From: Ramlibacter aurantiacus
Lineage (GTDB): Bacteria; Pseudomonadota; Gammaproteobacteria; Burkholderiales; Burkholderiaceae_C
Length of the DNA: 64,000 nucleotides
Direction of reading: 5' to 3'
NCBI RefSeq assembly: GCF_016722895.1
Contig: NZ_JAEQNA010000004.1
Span: 310,001-374,000, forward strand
Part shown: one piece after another, positions 50,712 to 61,415 of the stretch
Position numbering within the stretch: the first letter of the stretch is position 1
Layout of the letters: every line of letters starts with the position of its first letter
Notes under the pieces: model-generated
What the model was told of the DNA's origin: nothing
Databases searched by the model: none
The model's input: only the letters and a program-made list of their open reading frames with translations
Program-made: the position numbers and the translations under genes

Positions 50712-51206
50712 GTGGATCGTCGTTCCCTGATCGTCATGGCCGGGCCCGCGCTGCTGGGGGCTTGCGGCTTCCAGCTGCGGCAGCCGCCCGAATTCGGCTT
50801 CGGCAGCGTCTACCTGGCGGTGCCCGGCAATTCGCCCTTGGTGGCCGAGCTGCGGCGCAACCTGCAGTCGGCGCGCAACCTGCGCGTGCTCGACGCGGGG
50901 GAGCCGCCGCAGTCCGCGGACGTCGTGCTCGAGCTTGGGCCCGAGCGGCGGCTGAAGACCGTGGTGGCGCGCAGCTCCGGCGGGCAGATCCGCGAGTTCC
51001 AGTTGCGCACCATCATCAGCTTCAACCTGCGCCGGCCCAACGGGGCCACGGTCATTCCGCCGACCGAACTGAGCCAGCACCGGGACATCAGCTTCAACGA
51101 ATCGGCCGTGCTCTCCAAGGAAGCCGAGGAGAACCTCCTCTACCGCGACATGCAGGCCGACCTGGTGCAGCAGCTCATGCGGCGGCTGGCGGCCGTGAAG
51201 ACTTGA
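50712..51206 (+). CDS. lptE: LPS assembly lipoprotein LptE
   Basis: Outer-membrane lipoprotein (164 aa) that plugs LptD and helps export lipopolysaccharide. The start is GTG (MDRRSLIVMAGPALLGACGF) with lipobox LGAC, lipidated Cys18. The conserved GFQLR directly after the Cys is typical of LptE. Between leuS and holA as usual. Its TGA is fused to a dispersed repeat copy. Confidence 0.92.
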   Translation: MDRRSLIVMAGPALLGACGFQLRQPPEFGFGSVYLAVPGNSPLVAELRRNLQSARNLRVLDAGEPPQSADVVLELGPERRLKTVVARSSGGQIREFQLRTIISFNLRRPNGATVIPPTELSQHRDISFNESAVLSKEAEENLLYRDMQADLVQQLMRRLAAVKT

Positions 51207-51277
51207 CCCCCCCGAAGTGCCGGCGGCGCCTCCCCCCAGGGGGCGCCACCGGCGGACGGGCGGAGCCGGATCCGCGG
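51204..51277 (+). repeat. Stop-codon-linked palindromic repeat, copy E
   Basis: Begins at the lptE TGA (TGACCCCCCCGAAGTGCC), then GGCGCCTCCCCCC facing GGGGGCGCC, ending GAGCCGGATCCGCGG. It is more diverged than copies A and D but keeps the order of blocks. It occupies most of the lptE-holA spacer inside an operon, so it does not simply mark an operon end. Confidence 0.7.
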
Positions 51278-51326
51278 TGGCACTGGTCTTGAGCCGCTTC
51301 GGTCGTGGCGTACCTGGAGAACTGAA

Positions 51327-52400
51327 ATGCAATTGCCCATCGCGCAGCTCGAGGCGCACCTGCAAAAGACGCTGCGGCCGCTGTACGCCATCCACGGCGA
51401 CGAGCCCCTGCTGGTGCAGGAAGCGGCCGACGCGATTCGTGCGGCAGCCCGGCGCCAGGGCTACACCGAGCGCTCGGTGTTCACCGTGGCCGGCGCGCAC
51501 TTCGACTGGAGCGCGGTGCTGGCCGCGGGCGGCTCGCTCAACCTGTTCGCGGACCGGCAGGTGCTCGAGGTCCGCATCCCGACCGGCAAGCCCGGCAAGG
51601 ACGGCAGCCAGGCGCTCCAGCAGCTGGCCGAGCAGGCGCGCGGCAACGACAGCACGCTCACGCTGGTGCTGCTGCCTCGGCTGGACCGCGCCACCCGCAA
51701 CGGCGGCTGGTTTGGCGCCCTCGAAAGCCACGGGGTCACGCTGCAGGCCGACCCGGTGGAGCGCTCGGCCCTGCCGCAGTGGATCGCGCAGCGCCTGGCG
51801 CGTCAGCAGCAGCAGGTGCCCTCCGGCGAGGCCGGCCAGCGCATCCTGCAGTTCTTCGCCGACCGGGTCGAAGGCAACCTGCTGGCGGCCCACCAGGAGA
51901 TCCAGAAACTGGCCCTGCTGTACCCCGCCGGGGAGCTGTCCTTCGAGCAGGTGGAAGCCGCGGTGCTCAACGTGGCCCGCTACGACGTGTTCAAGCTGTC
52001 CGAGGCGGTGCTGGCGGGGCAGGCGCGGCGCGTGCAGCGCATGCTCGACGGGCTGCAGGCCGAAGGCGAGGCCGAAGTGCTGGTGCACTACACGCTGGCC
52101 GAGGACATCCGGGCGCTCAAGCGAGTCAGCGACGCCATGGCCGAGGGCCGGCCGTTGCCGATGGCCTTGCGCGAGCAGCGCGTCTGGGGGCTCAAGGAGC
52201 GCCTGTTCGAACGCGTGCTGCCGCTGCTCACCCCGCTCACCCTCGAAAGCCTGCTGCACTCGGCGCACCAGGTCGATGGCATCGTCAAGGGCCTGAAGGC
52301 GCCCGGTTGGCCGAGCAACGGCTGGCAGGCGCTGCACCGCCTGGCCATGGAACTGTGCCTGGCGTGTGCCCTTCCACCGCGTGCCAGAATCGAATCATGA
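51327..52400 (+). CDS. holA: DNA polymerase III subunit delta
   Basis: Clamp-loader delta subunit (357 aa) that opens the beta clamp. N-terminal AAA+-like domain ([22 protein letters not shown]) without Walker motifs, as normal for delta, and the helical collar domain at the end ([18 protein letters not shown]). Located after lptE, the usual order. Its stop overlaps the proA start (ATGA). Confidence 0.95.
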   Translation: MQLPIAQLEAHLQKTLRPLYAIHGDEPLLVQEAADAIRAAARRQGYTERSVFTVAGAHFDWSAVLAAGGSLNLFADRQVLEVRIPTGKPGKDGSQALQQLAEQARGNDSTLTLVLLPRLDRATRNGGWFGALESHGVTLQADPVERSALPQWIAQRLARQQQQVPSGEAGQRILQFFADRVEGNLLAAHQEIQKLALLYPAGELSFEQVEAAVLNVARYDVFKLSEAVLAGQARRVQRMLDGLQAEGEAEVLVHYTLAEDIRALKRVSDAMAEGRPLPMALREQRVWGLKERLFERVLPLLTPLTLESLLHSAHQVDGIVKGLKAPGWPSNGWQALHRLAMELCLACALPPRARIES

Positions 52401-53680
52401 ACGCCTTGAACATCGCCGAGACCATGAACGCCATGGGTGCGCAGGCCCGGCAGGCCTCGGCCGCCATGGCCAGGTCGCCGGCCGCCGTGCGCAGCCGAGC
52501 CCTCAAGCGACTGGCCGCCCTGCTGCGGGAGAACGCGCAGGCGCTGGGCGCGGACAACGCCCGCGACATCGAACGCGCCACCCGGGCCGGGTTGGCGGCG
52601 CCCCTGGTCGATCGCCTGCGACTCACGCCCAAGGTCATCGATACGGTGGCCGAGGGCTGCGAGCAGCTGGCGGCCATGCCCGACATCATTGGCGAGATCG
52701 TGGGCATGCGGCAGCAGCCCAGCGGCATCCGCGTGGGCCAGATGCGCGTGCCCATCGGGGTGTTCGGCATGATCTTCGAGAGCCGGCCCAACGTCACCAT
52801 CGAGGCGGCCAGCCTGTCCATCAAGAGCGGCAACGCCTGCATCCTGCGCGGCGGCTCCGAGGCCATCGAGTCCAACAAGGCACTGGCGGCGCTGGTGCGC
52901 CGCGCCCTCGATGACGCCGGCCTGCCGCCGGATGCGGTGCAGCTGGTGCCCACCACCGACCGCGAGGCCGTGGGCCAGCTGATCGCCATGCCGCAGTTCG
53001 TCGACGTGATCATCCCGCGCGGCGGCAAAGGCCTCATCGAGCGCATCAGCCGCGACGCGAAGGTGCCGGTCATCAAGCATCTCGACGGCAACTGCCACAC
53101 CTATGTCGACGACCCATGCGACCTCGACATGGCGGTGCGCGTGACCGACAACGCCAAGACCCAGAAATACAGCCCCTGCAACGCCAGCGAAGGCCTGCTG
53201 GTGGCGCGCGCGGTCGCGCCGCAGTTCCTGCCGCGCATCGGCGCGGTGTTCGCCGCCAAGGACGTCGAGATGCGCTGCGACGCCGAGTCTGGCGCGCTGA
53301 TGCGTGGCGTGCCCGGGGCCCGCGTGGTCGACGCCACCGAGCAGGACTGGTTCGAGGAATACCTGGCGCCCATCATCAGCATCAAGGTGGTGGCCGGGCT
53401 GGATGAAGCCATCGCGCACATCAACCACTACGGCAGCCACCACACCGACGCCATCCTCACGCGCGACCACCTGCACGCGCAGCGCTTCCTGCGCGAGGTC
53501 GATTCGGCCAGCGTGATGGTCAACGCCAGCACCCGCTTCGCCGACGGCTTCGAGTACGGGCTGGGCGCCGAGATCGGCATCAGCACCGACAAGTTCCACG
53601 CCCGCGGGCCGGTGGGCATCGAGGGCCTGACCTCGCTGAAGTGGGTGGTGCTGGGCGAAGGCGAGATTCGCAAGGGATGA
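52397..53680 (+). CDS. proA: Gamma-glutamyl phosphate reductase
   Basis: Second step of proline synthesis: reduces gamma-glutamyl phosphate with NADPH (427 aa). Catalytic Cys261 in [15 protein letters not shown]; other family marks are [27 protein letters not shown] segment, [11 protein letters not shown] and the C-terminal [16 protein letters not shown]. Start overlaps the holA stop by 4 nt, and its own stop overlaps the next gene by 4 nt. Confidence 0.96.
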   Translation: MNALNIAETMNAMGAQARQASAAMARSPAAVRSRALKRLAALLRENAQALGADNARDIERATRAGLAAPLVDRLRLTPKVIDTVAEGCEQLAAMPDIIGEIVGMRQQPSGIRVGQMRVPIGVFGMIFESRPNVTIEAASLSIKSGNACILRGGSEAIESNKALAALVRRALDDAGLPPDAVQLVPTTDREAVGQLIAMPQFVDVIIPRGGKGLIERISRDAKVPVIKHLDGNCHTYVDDPCDLDMAVRVTDNAKTQKYSPCNASEGLLVARAVAPQFLPRIGAVFAAKDVEMRCDAESGALMRGVPGARVVDATEQDWFEEYLAPIISIKVVAGLDEAIAHINHYGSHHTDAILTRDHLHAQRFLREVDSASVMVNASTRFADGFEYGLGAEIGISTDKFHARGPVGIEGLTSLKWVVLGEGEIRKG

Positions 53681-54687
53681 CCACCTACTGGCCCTCCTGC
53701 GGCTGGGAGCTGCTCCAGCATGACGCGCACGGGCGCCTGCTCGTCACGGACGACTACCTGCGGCACCTGCTGGGCCGGCCGGAGCTGGCGCCCATCGCGC
53801 AATCGTGCGATGCGGAACAGGCGCTGCACAGGGCGCTGCTGAGCGAGCCACGCCGCAGCGTCGCCGATACCGAGCTCGACCGTCTGCAGGACGCCGATGC
53901 CCGCGCCAACTACGCCATCTGGTTGCGGTTCCGCCAGCGCCTGCTGGCCCAGCCCACGCTGGAGGCCAGCTACCTGCAGATCTTCCGCTCCCAGGTCGAC
54001 GTGCCGCCGCTGCTGGTGCACGAGCTCACCCAGGTGCTGCTGCGGCAGGCGCTGGGCGATGCCTGCACGCCCTTCGAAGCGCGCGCCGCCGAGATGCTGT
54101 TCCGGCCCCAGAAGATCGCGTTGCCGGGCGATGGGCAGGTGATGGCGGCCGACGACGACACCGTGGATCGCTTGGCCGTGGCCTCCTTCGGCGATCTGGG
54201 CGAACTGCTGCGGCAAGCCGGCGCGCCGCTGCGCAGCGCCGAGCTCGACGTGCTGCGCCCGGAGGTCGAGGACGATTACTGGCCGCGCAGCGAAGCGCAT
54301 GACTGGGTGCTGCCCATCCACCATGGCCAGCCCGGGCTCGAGGCCCTGTGCCGGGTGATGGAGCGCTGGATCGCGCAGCTGCTCGGGCTGCAGGTTCGGG
54401 TGGCGGTCGAACGCGAGATCGACGACGAGCAATGGGTCTGGCACGTGGGCCTGGACGCCGAAGCCAGCGCCGTGCTCAACGCGCTTTACCAGGGCCAGGA
54501 AATCGAATCGGCGCGCATGGAGCGCATGCTCTGCCTGTTCAGCCTCCGGTTCGCCGACCCGTCGGCCGCGCGCCCCGAGCTGGCGGGCCATCCGGTGTAC
54601 CTGGCCATGGCCATGGACGCCGCCCAGCGGCTGCGGCTCAAGCCCCAGAACCTGCTGCTGAACCTGCCCCTGGCGCGGCCGTCGTAG
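53677..54687 (+). CDS. DUF6352-like protein, unknown function
   Basis: A 336-residue soluble protein that I believe corresponds to the DUF6352 family, known from betaproteobacteria next to proA; the family number is from memory. N-terminus [36 protein letters not shown], an internal [20 protein letters not shown] and an acidic, Trp-containing C-terminal half. No catalytic motif that I can name. Coupled to proA by a 4-nt overlap, so made with it. Confidence 0.8.
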   Translation: MTTYWPSCGWELLQHDAHGRLLVTDDYLRHLLGRPELAPIAQSCDAEQALHRALLSEPRRSVADTELDRLQDADARANYAIWLRFRQRLLAQPTLEASYLQIFRSQVDVPPLLVHELTQVLLRQALGDACTPFEARAAEMLFRPQKIALPGDGQVMAADDDTVDRLAVASFGDLGELLRQAGAPLRSAELDVLRPEVEDDYWPRSEAHDWVLPIHHGQPGLEALCRVMERWIAQLLGLQVRVAVEREIDDEQWVWHVGLDAEASAVLNALYQGQEIESARMERMLCLFSLRFADPSAARPELAGHPVYLAMAMDAAQRLRLKPQNLLLNLPLARPS

Positions 54688-54743
54688 GCGCAGGTGCGGC
54701 CGAGCCCGCGCCGGGCCTTGCCCTGCGCGCCGCAGCCCAAATC

Positions 54744-54749
54744 TAGAAT
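54744..54749 (+). promoter_or_regulatory. Possible -10 element for gshA
   Basis: TAGAAT, 39 nt before the gshA ATG; a TTGCCC sits 20 nt upstream of it, somewhat too far for a good -35. It would give gshA-kup-gshB its own promoter. Confidence 0.35.
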
Positions 54750-54788
54750 GGGCTTCGGCATTCCCGTTCCCGGAAGGCGATCCCCCGC

Positions 54789-56081
54789 ATGGTTCCCCAT
54801 CTCACCACCGCCTTGAGCGGCCCCATCAACGAGCTCGAGCAGCGCGTGCTCGAGTCCATGCCCGCCATCGAGCGCTGGTTCCGCCTCGAGTGGATGGAGC
54901 ACACGCCGCCGTTCTACTGCTCGGTCGACATCCGCAATGCCGGGTTCAAGCTCGCGCCGGTGGACACCAACCTCTTCCCCGGCGGCTGGAACCACCTGAC
55001 CCCGGAGATGCTGCCGCTGGCGGTGCAGGCGGCCATGGCGGCCATCGAGAAGATCTGCCCGGAAGCCAAGAACCTGCTGATCATTCCGGAGAACGACACC
55101 GGCAACACCTTCTACCTGAGCAACATCGCCCAGCTCGAACGGATCTTCCACATGGCCGGGCTGAACGTGCGCGTCGGATCGGTGAACCCGGACATCAAGG
55201 AGCCGACCCGCATCGACATCCCCGGCGGCGAGACCCTCTGCCTCGAGCCGGTGGTGCGCGGCAAATATCGCCTGGGCCTGAAGGACTTCGATCCCTGCAC
55301 CATCCTGCTGAACAACGATCTGTCGGCGGGGCCGCCGGGTATCCTGGAAGAGCTGCACGAGCAGTACCTGCTGCCGCCGCTGCACGCGGGCTGGACCGTG
55401 CGGCGCAAGAGCCGGCACTTCCAGAGCTACGAGGAAGTGGCCAAGCGCTTCGGCAAGATGCTGGGCATCGACCCCTGGCTCATCAACCCGATGTTCAACA
55501 CCTGCGGCGAAGTCGACATGAGCCAGGACGAAGGCATGGAGTGCCTGCGGACCAACGTCGACGCGCTGCTTGGCCGCGTCCGCAAGAAATACAAGGAATA
55601 CGGCATCAACGAGAAGCCGTTCGTGATCGTGAAGGCCGACAACGGCAGCTACGGCATGGGCATCGTGACGGTGCGCGACGTGCGCGACCTCGAGCGGCTG
55701 CTGCCGGCCCTGCAGGAGCGTGCCAACCGTCCCGGCGGCCAGGCCGCGCGCGGCGTGATCATCCAGGAGGGCGTGCTCACCAACGAGCGCATGCACCAGG
55801 CAGTGGCCGAGCCGGTGGTCTACATGATGGACCGCTACGTGGTGGGCGGCTTCTACCGCGTGCATGCCGAGCGCGGTGTCGACGAGAACCTCAACGCGCC
55901 GGGCGCCGGGTTCGTCCCGCTGGCCTTCGCGGAGAGCACCCGGCTGCCGCAGCCGGGCCAGAAGCCCGGCGCCAGCGCCCCCAACCGCTTCTACATGTAC
56001 GGCGTGATCGCCCGGCTGGCCATGCTGGCGGCCAGCTACGAACTCGAAGCCACCGATCCCGAAGCCGAAATCTACGACTGA
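54789..56081 (+). CDS. gshA: Glutamate--cysteine ligase
   Basis: First enzyme of glutathione synthesis, of the type found in betaproteobacteria and Acidithiobacillus rather than the enterobacterial one (430 aa). Recognisable parts: [51 protein letters not shown] and [16 protein letters not shown], an ATP-binding-like loop. GGAAGG lies before the ATG. Together with gshB in the same cluster, the cell makes glutathione. Confidence 0.93.
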   Translation: MVPHLTTALSGPINELEQRVLESMPAIERWFRLEWMEHTPPFYCSVDIRNAGFKLAPVDTNLFPGGWNHLTPEMLPLAVQAAMAAIEKICPEAKNLLIIPENDTGNTFYLSNIAQLERIFHMAGLNVRVGSVNPDIKEPTRIDIPGGETLCLEPVVRGKYRLGLKDFDPCTILLNNDLSAGPPGILEELHEQYLLPPLHAGWTVRRKSRHFQSYEEVAKRFGKMLGIDPWLINPMFNTCGEVDMSQDEGMECLRTNVDALLGRVRKKYKEYGINEKPFVIVKADNGSYGMGIVTVRDVRDLERLLPALQERANRPGGQAARGVIIQEGVLTNERMHQAVAEPVVYMMDRYVVGGFYRVHAERGVDENLNAPGAGFVPLAFAESTRLPQPGQKPGASAPNRFYMYGVIARLAMLAASYELEATDPEAEIYD

Positions 56082-56121
56082 CCCGCCGTCCCGGCCGTCC
56101 AGGCCGTCCGGGCGGCGGGCG

Positions 56122-56127
56122 CACAAT
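56122..56127 (+). promoter_or_regulatory. Possible -10 element for kup
   Basis: CACAAT, 10 nt before the kup ATG, in a GC-rich spacer of 56 bp. Weak match and no -35. Confidence 0.25.
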
Positions 56128-56137
56128 ACCGCCTTCC

Positions 56138-58039
56138 ATGACCGGCCGCCTCATCGGGCGGCCTCTTCTTGTGCCAACTCCCAAATCCTCGCTCGCGGGC
56201 CTCACCTTGGCCGCCATCGGAGTCGTCTACGGTGACATCGGCACCAGCGTGCTGTATGCGCTCAAGGAGGTGTTCGGCTCCGGCCACGTGCCGTTCACCC
56301 AGGCCAACGTCTACGGCATCCTGTCCATCCTGTTCTGGACGCTCACCACCATCGTGTCGCTCAAGTACGTGGTGCTGGTCCTGCGCGCGGACAACAAGGG
56401 CGAGGGCGGGCTGGTGGCGATGCTGGCGCTCGCCTCCCAGGCGGTGAAGGACAAGCCGCGCTTGCGCAGCGCCTTGCTCACCATCGGAATCTTCGGCACC
56501 TGCCTGTTCTACGGCGACGGGGTCATCACGCCGGCGATCTCGGTGCTGTCGGCGGTCGAGGGCCTGGAGGTCGTCTCGCCCCGCTTCACCGGGTATGTGA
56601 TCCCGCTCACGCTGCTGATCCTGTTCGGTCTGTTCGCGGTGCAAAAGCGAGGCACGGCCGGGATCGGCAAGTTCTTCGGGCCGATCACCCTCGCCTGGTT
56701 CGGCGTGATCGCCCTGATGGGGGTGATGCACATCCTGCGCCATCCGGAGATCCTGCTGGCCCTGTCGCCGCACCACGCCTTGCGCTTCATGCTGGCCGAG
56801 CCCGGCACCACCTTCATCATCCTGGGCGCGGTGGTGCTGGTGGTCACCGGCGCCGAGGCGCTCTATGCGGACCTCGGCCATTTCGGCAAGCGACCGATCC
56901 GCCTGGCCTGGTTCTCGGCCGTCATGCCGGCGCTGACCCTCAACTATTTCGGCCAGGGCGCCCTGCTGCTGGAGCAGCCGGCGGCCGTGCGCAACCCGTT
57001 CTACATGATGGCGCCCGAGTGGGCGCTGCTGCCGCTGGTGGGGCTGGCGACGGCGGCCACCGTGATCGCCTCCCAGGCGCTCATCACCGGTGCCTTCAGC
57101 GTCACCAAGCAGGTGATCCAGCTGGGCTACCTGCCGCGGCTGGCGATCCAGCACACCAGCGTGCGCGAAGCCGGCCAGGTCTACCTGCCCTTCGTCAACT
57201 GGGGCCTGTTCGTCGCCATCGTGCTGGCGGTGGTGCTGTTCCGCTCGTCCAGCAACCTGGCATCGGCCTATGGCATCGCGGTGACCCTGGACATGCTGAT
57301 CACCACCGTCCTGACCTTCTTCGTCATCCGCTACGGCTGGAAGTACCCGCTGTGGCTGTGCGTGGCCGCCACCGGTGTGTTCTTCGTCATCGACGCCGCC
57401 TTCTTCGCCTCCAACCTGCTGAAGTTCTTCGACGGTGGCTGGTTTCCCATCCTGATCGGCATCGGCATCTTCACGCTCATGATGACCTGGATGAGCGGCC
57501 GGACCATCCTCAACGAGGCCTTGCGCACCGACGCCATCGACCTGCGCAGCTTCCTCGACGCCGTGTTCGTGAGCCCGCCGGTGCGGGTCTCGGGAACCGC
57601 GGTCTTCCTCACGGCGGAGCCGGGCTCGGTGCCCAATGCGCTGCTGCACAACCTCAAGCACAACAAGGTGCTGCACCAGCAGAACGTCTTCGTCACGGTG
57701 CGCAGCCACGAAACGCCCTGGGTGGGGATGAGTCGCCGGCTCGATGTGGAGGCGCTGGGCCACGACTGCTGGCAGGTCATCGTCCACTACGGTTTCAAGA
57801 ATGACCCCGACGTGCCGCGCGCGCTGGAGCTGATGCGCAACCGGGGCTGCGAGCTCGACCCGATGACGACCAGCTATTTCCTGTCGCGGGACGTGGTCGT
57901 CCCGCATGTGGGTAGTGGCATGGCGCTGTGGCGCGAGAAACTCTTCGCCCAGATGCACCGCAACGCCAGTGCGGCGGCCGACTTCCTGAAGCTTCCCAAC
58001 AATGCGGTGGTGGAGCTGGGCTCCAAAGTCTCCATCTGA
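56138..58039 (+). CDS. kup: KUP-type potassium uptake transporter
   Basis: Proton-coupled K+ importer (633 aa): about twelve membrane helices in the first 430 residues, beginning [23 protein letters not shown] with the conserved [17 protein letters not shown] motif, also [14 protein letters not shown], then a cytoplasmic C-terminal domain. Frequently sits between gshA and gshB in this group of bacteria, perhaps because glutathione status affects K+ pools. The first ATG is 56138; a later start at MTGR is the same codon. Confidence 0.94.
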   Translation: MTGRLIGRPLLVPTPKSSLAGLTLAAIGVVYGDIGTSVLYALKEVFGSGHVPFTQANVYGILSILFWTLTTIVSLKYVVLVLRADNKGEGGLVAMLALASQAVKDKPRLRSALLTIGIFGTCLFYGDGVITPAISVLSAVEGLEVVSPRFTGYVIPLTLLILFGLFAVQKRGTAGIGKFFGPITLAWFGVIALMGVMHILRHPEILLALSPHHALRFMLAEPGTTFIILGAVVLVVTGAEALYADLGHFGKRPIRLAWFSAVMPALTLNYFGQGALLLEQPAAVRNPFYMMAPEWALLPLVGLATAATVIASQALITGAFSVTKQVIQLGYLPRLAIQHTSVREAGQVYLPFVNWGLFVAIVLAVVLFRSSSNLASAYGIAVTLDMLITTVLTFFVIRYGWKYPLWLCVAATGVFFVIDAAFFASNLLKFFDGGWFPILIGIGIFTLMMTWMSGRTILNEALRTDAIDLRSFLDAVFVSPPVRVSGTAVFLTAEPGSVPNALLHNLKHNKVLHQQNVFVTVRSHETPWVGMSRRLDVEALGHDCWQVIVHYGFKNDPDVPRALELMRNRGCELDPMTTSYFLSRDVVVPHVGSGMALWREKLFAQMHRNASAAADFLKLPNNAVVELGSKVSI

Positions 58040-58052
58040 ATGCCTGCACCCG

Positions 58053-59006
58053 ATGAACATCCTCTTCGTTGCCGATCCGCTCGAATCCTTCAAGATCTAC
58101 AAGGACACCACCTTCTCCATGATGCGGGAGGCACAGCGCCGCGGCCACGCGGTGTTCGCCTGCGAGCCGCGCTTCCTGAGCTGGCGCTCCGGTGGTGAGG
58201 TCCATGCCCGGGTGCGCGAGCTGCAGCTGACGGGGCAGGTCGAGCCCTGGTTCATCCAGAACGACGTCGCGTCGCGGCCACTGCGCGAGTTCGACGCGGT
58301 GCTGATGCGCAAGGACCCGCCCTTCGACAGCGAGTACTTCTATGCGACGCACCTGCTGGAGCAGGCCGAGCGAGAGGGCGCGCGCGTGTTCAACAAGCCG
58401 GCCGCGCTGCGCGACCACCCTGAAAAACTGGCGGTGATGGAGTTTCCCCAGTTCGTCAGCCCGACCCTGGTCACCCGCGACGAGCAGGAGGTGCGGCGCT
58501 TCCACGAGGCGCACGGCGACATCATCCTCAAGCCACTCGATGGCATGGGCGGCATGGGCATCTTCCGGGTGCGCGCCGACGGGCTCAACCTCGGCTCCAT
58601 CACCGAGACGCTCAACGGCGGTGGCACCACCACGATGATGGTGCAGCGCTTCGTGCCCGAGATCGTCCAGGGCGACAAGCGGGTGCTGGTGATCGGCGGC
58701 AAGCCGGTTCCTTTCAGCCTCGCGCGCATTCCGCAGGGCAGCGAGGTGCGCGGCAACCTGGCGGCCGGCGGCAAGGGCGTGGCGCAGCCACTCACCGCGC
58801 GCGACCGCGAGATCGCGCAAACCCTGGGCCCGGTGCTGGCGGCGCGAGGCCTGCTGCTGGTGGGGCTCGACGTGATCGGCGACTGTCTCACCGAGATCAA
58901 CGTCACCAGCCCGACCTGCTTCCAGGAGATCACCGAGCAGACCGGCTTCGATGTGCCGGCGATGTTCATCGACGCCCTCGAAGCGGCGGTGTTCACTGCC
59001 CCATGA
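58053..59006 (+). CDS. gshB: Glutathione synthetase
   Basis: ATP-grasp ligase that joins glycine to gamma-glutamylcysteine (317 aa). Start MNILFVADPLESFKIYKDTT, ATP-binding loop ILKPLDGMGGMGIFRV, and the C-terminal GLDVIGDCLTEINVTSPTC are diagnostic. Last gene of gshA-kup-gshB; its end overlaps that of the convergent fusion oxidoreductase by 14 bp. Confidence 0.96.
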   Translation: MNILFVADPLESFKIYKDTTFSMMREAQRRGHAVFACEPRFLSWRSGGEVHARVRELQLTGQVEPWFIQNDVASRPLREFDAVLMRKDPPFDSEYFYATHLLEQAEREGARVFNKPAALRDHPEKLAVMEFPQFVSPTLVTRDEQEVRRFHEAHGDIILKPLDGMGGMGIFRVRADGLNLGSITETLNGGGTTTMMVQRFVPEIVQGDKRVLVIGGKPVPFSLARIPQGSEVRGNLAAGGKGVAQPLTARDREIAQTLGPVLAARGLLLVGLDVIGDCLTEINVTSPTCFQEITEQTGFDVPAMFIDALEAAVFTAP

Positions 59007-61323
59007 GCTCGCCTGGGTGCTGCGCCGGCACCGGGCTCTGATCCGCGCGCGCCTGCAGCAATTCCCGGACGAACAGTGGCAGTACCAGCGCCTGGGTGAA
59101 TCCGGCGGCAAAGGTGCCGCCTGTGAGGATTTGCTGGTGAGCCGCCTGCTCGATTCGTGACAGCCCGTCTTCGGACCCGGGGCGTACGCACTCGGTCACC
59201 TGCAACAGGCCCTGGCGTTCCGCATGGAAGAAGGAGGCCGGGAAGTGCTGCCGTGCGGCGGCCAACACCAAGGCCTTCACCGCTTGCGCCCGTGCGGCGC
59301 CCAGGTGCGGCGGCACCTGCCCGGCGGAGACGAGCAGGTCGGTGCCGTCACGCCGCACGTTCATCACGCCGATCGGCAGCGGGTGATGCACCTTGACGCC
59401 GGCGCCGGCCTGGCCTTCGCCGTCTTGTGCCGGCAGTCGGAAGAACCAGCCCGTGACCGGCACGATGCCTGGCTGGTCGGCGCCAGTGGCGATGATCACG
59501 GGCTCGCCGCGGGCCGAACGGGCTTCGAGTTCAGCGCGGCCGACCCGGCCCTCGACAAACCCGACGCCCGCTTGCGCCAGGGCGCTTTTCAGCTCCCGCA
59601 GCAAGTCGAGGACGGGCACGGAAAGTCCCGGGCATCGAACAGCGGGTCCGATGGCTTTCACGGCCGACCCCAGCGTCCCCGCAGGAATCGCCTCCACCCG
59701 ACCCGGTGCAAACCCCCGGATCCATGCCCGCTGGTGGATAGCGGTCTGAGCGGACAAAGCCGCGGTGGCGTCCGTGTCCGTTGCCGGGGTCGTGCGAATC
59801 AGGCCTTCGTCGAACAGGCCGCCGAACCTGGGGTTGTCCTGCACGAAGCGACGAAGCAGAGCGTAGCCGGCCGCATTGGTCGAGGTCACCAGCGCCTGGT
59901 TGATCTCTTGCAGGCGAGGATTGCGCAGGGGCTGGGCCGAGGTTTCGGTCAGGCTGACGTGGCGAATGTTCGCCCGGTGGCTGGCGCCATCCGATTGGCC
60001 GGTGACCTGCACCGCATAGCCTTGCAGGCGCAGCACGAGAGCGGTGTACAGGCCGTTGATGCCGCTTCCAATCACATGGGCCACCGGCGCCTGAGCACCG
60101 GGTGGCCCTGGCGGAATGCGCAGCGAAAACGCCGGATCCGTCAGCAGCCGGGACACGTGCTGGTCCAATGCCTCACGTGCGAGGGAGTGGACCACGCCTG
60201 TGTCGAGCTCGGCCGCGCAGGCTGCGGACGTGGCGGCTTCTGAGGTCAGCGTCAGGCGGGCACCCCATATCGGCGGCGGACTGCCGAGCGCGTTCAGGCG
60301 AGCCCGGAAGGCATCAAGCACATGGGGGCCGTAATCCAGCACCAGGCTCACGCACGCTCGGCCGGCGAGCGCGGTCAGCGCCGCGTCGCTGAACACGTCG
60401 GGCTTGGAGACGCAGACGATCCTCGCGCCCCGCGCCAGGTCCGCCATGTGGGTGGCGCTCACGAGCGCGCGGGAGTCCTCGCGCAGGGACAGGCAGACGG
60501 CGATCGCACGTGCACCCTGGAGCGTTCTGTCGAGCTCGTGCACCACGCGGACGCTTCCGGGAAGGCCGAGCGATGCCCCCGTGATGCCAGGTCGCGTGAA
60601 CATCGTGATCCGGGGTGGCTGGGATCCTGCGGCGAGCTGCCGCGCCAGGGCTTGGCCCACGTGCCCGCCTCCCAGGATCCGGATGTCGGCAGGCACGTTC
60701 CCATCAGGATCCGCCAGCTTTGTTGCGATGAAGCCGGCGACATGCGAGGCGTTCAGGCCGGGCAGCCGAAGCAGCGCAATGCCAAGGCGTGTGCAAGCCT
60801 GCGCGTCGATGCGATCCGTGCTGGTCCCACGCCGCAGAAGAACCAGCTCAGCGCCTGGACACGCAGCGCGCCACGCGCCCAGCACGTCGGCTCCGACGGC
60901 TAGGTCGCCGAGCACCACTGCGGTCGGCCGGGTGCGCTGGAGTTCGCGGATCAGGTGGGACGTGCCGCTGCGAGGGTCGCAGAACAAGGTCCCGGCCGGT
61001 GCGCCCTCACGTGCGGCCTGACCCGAGGGCGCCACCCACAGGATGCGGCCGAAGGGCTGAAGAAATGCGCGCGCGATCGGGGCGATCCGTGGCGCTGCAG
61101 TGTCAGCGACGCTCAGGGCCGTCCGCTCCCGAACCGGGACGCTCCGGCTGCCATTCACAGGGGCGGCCGACGCGCCCGGCCGACCCAGCGCCGAAAGCGG
61201 CATTTTCCGGTCTGTCGATCTGCTTGGGCGGTTGCCCGGACCGGGCGGTGCGAAGGCGGCTGTGGACGGGCTCAAGGCGAGCTGCGTGCGCTGGAATGCC
61301 GCGCGCCAGGTGGATGAGCGCAT
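58993..61323 (-). CDS. Fusion of a 2-hydroxyacid dehydrogenase-like NAD domain and an FAD-dependent amino acid oxidase-like domain
   Basis: A 776-residue protein with three parts. Residues 1-85 are Ser/Pro/Ala/Arg-rich and look disordered. About 90-375 resemble a D-2-hydroxyacid dehydrogenase: LGIALLRLPGLNASHVAG, the dinucleotide motif ILGGGHVGQALARQL (GGGHVG at 218-223) and LVSATHMADLARGARIV. The usual Arg after the last motif is replaced by Lys-Pro, so catalysis may be lost. About 415-776 form a DAO-type FAD domain with HVIGSGINGLYTALVL (GSGING at 419-424) and late PIGVMNVRRDGTDLLVSAGQ. I chose the ATG at 61323 because GGAG lies 9 nt before it; earlier starts at 61359 and 61404 (GTG) are open. 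Substrates unknown. Confidence 0.75.
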   Translation of the reverse strand: MRSSTWRAAFQRTQLALSPSTAAFAPPGPGNRPSRSTDRKMPLSALGRPGASAAPVNGSRSVPVRERTALSVADTAAPRIAPIARAFLQPFGRILWVAPSGQAAREGAPAGTLFCDPRSGTSHLIRELQRTRPTAVVLGDLAVGADVLGAWRAACPGAELVLLRRGTSTDRIDAQACTRLGIALLRLPGLNASHVAGFIATKLADPDGNVPADIRILGGGHVGQALARQLAAGSQPPRITMFTRPGITGASLGLPGSVRVVHELDRTLQGARAIAVCLSLREDSRALVSATHMADLARGARIVCVSKPDVFSDAALTALAGRACVSLVLDYGPHVLDAFRARLNALGSPPPIWGARLTLTSEAATSAACAAELDTGVVHSLAREALDQHVSRLLTDPAFSLRIPPGPPGAQAPVAHVIGSGINGLYTALVLRLQGYAVQVTGQSDGASHRANIRHVSLTETSAQPLRNPRLQEINQALVTSTNAAGYALLRRFVQDNPRFGGLFDEGLIRTTPATDTDATAALSAQTAIHQRAWIRGFAPGRVEAIPAGTLGSAVKAIGPAVRCPGLSVPVLDLLRELKSALAQAGVGFVEGRVGRAELEARSARGEPVIIATGADQPGIVPVTGWFFRLPAQDGEGQAGAGVKVHHPLPIGVMNVRRDGTDLLVSAGQVPPHLGAARAQAVKALVLAAARQHFPASFFHAERQGLLQVTECVRPGSEDGLSRIEQAAHQQILTGGTFAAGFTQALVLPLFVRELLQARADQSPVPAQHPGELMGQ

Positions 61324-61415
61324 GGGGTCAGGCTCCGCAAAAGGCGGCGATCGTCGCATGCCCTGGCTTGCCGTTCGCCAACGCCGCTGCAGGAGGCGCC
61401 GCACGCGCCTTGCAC

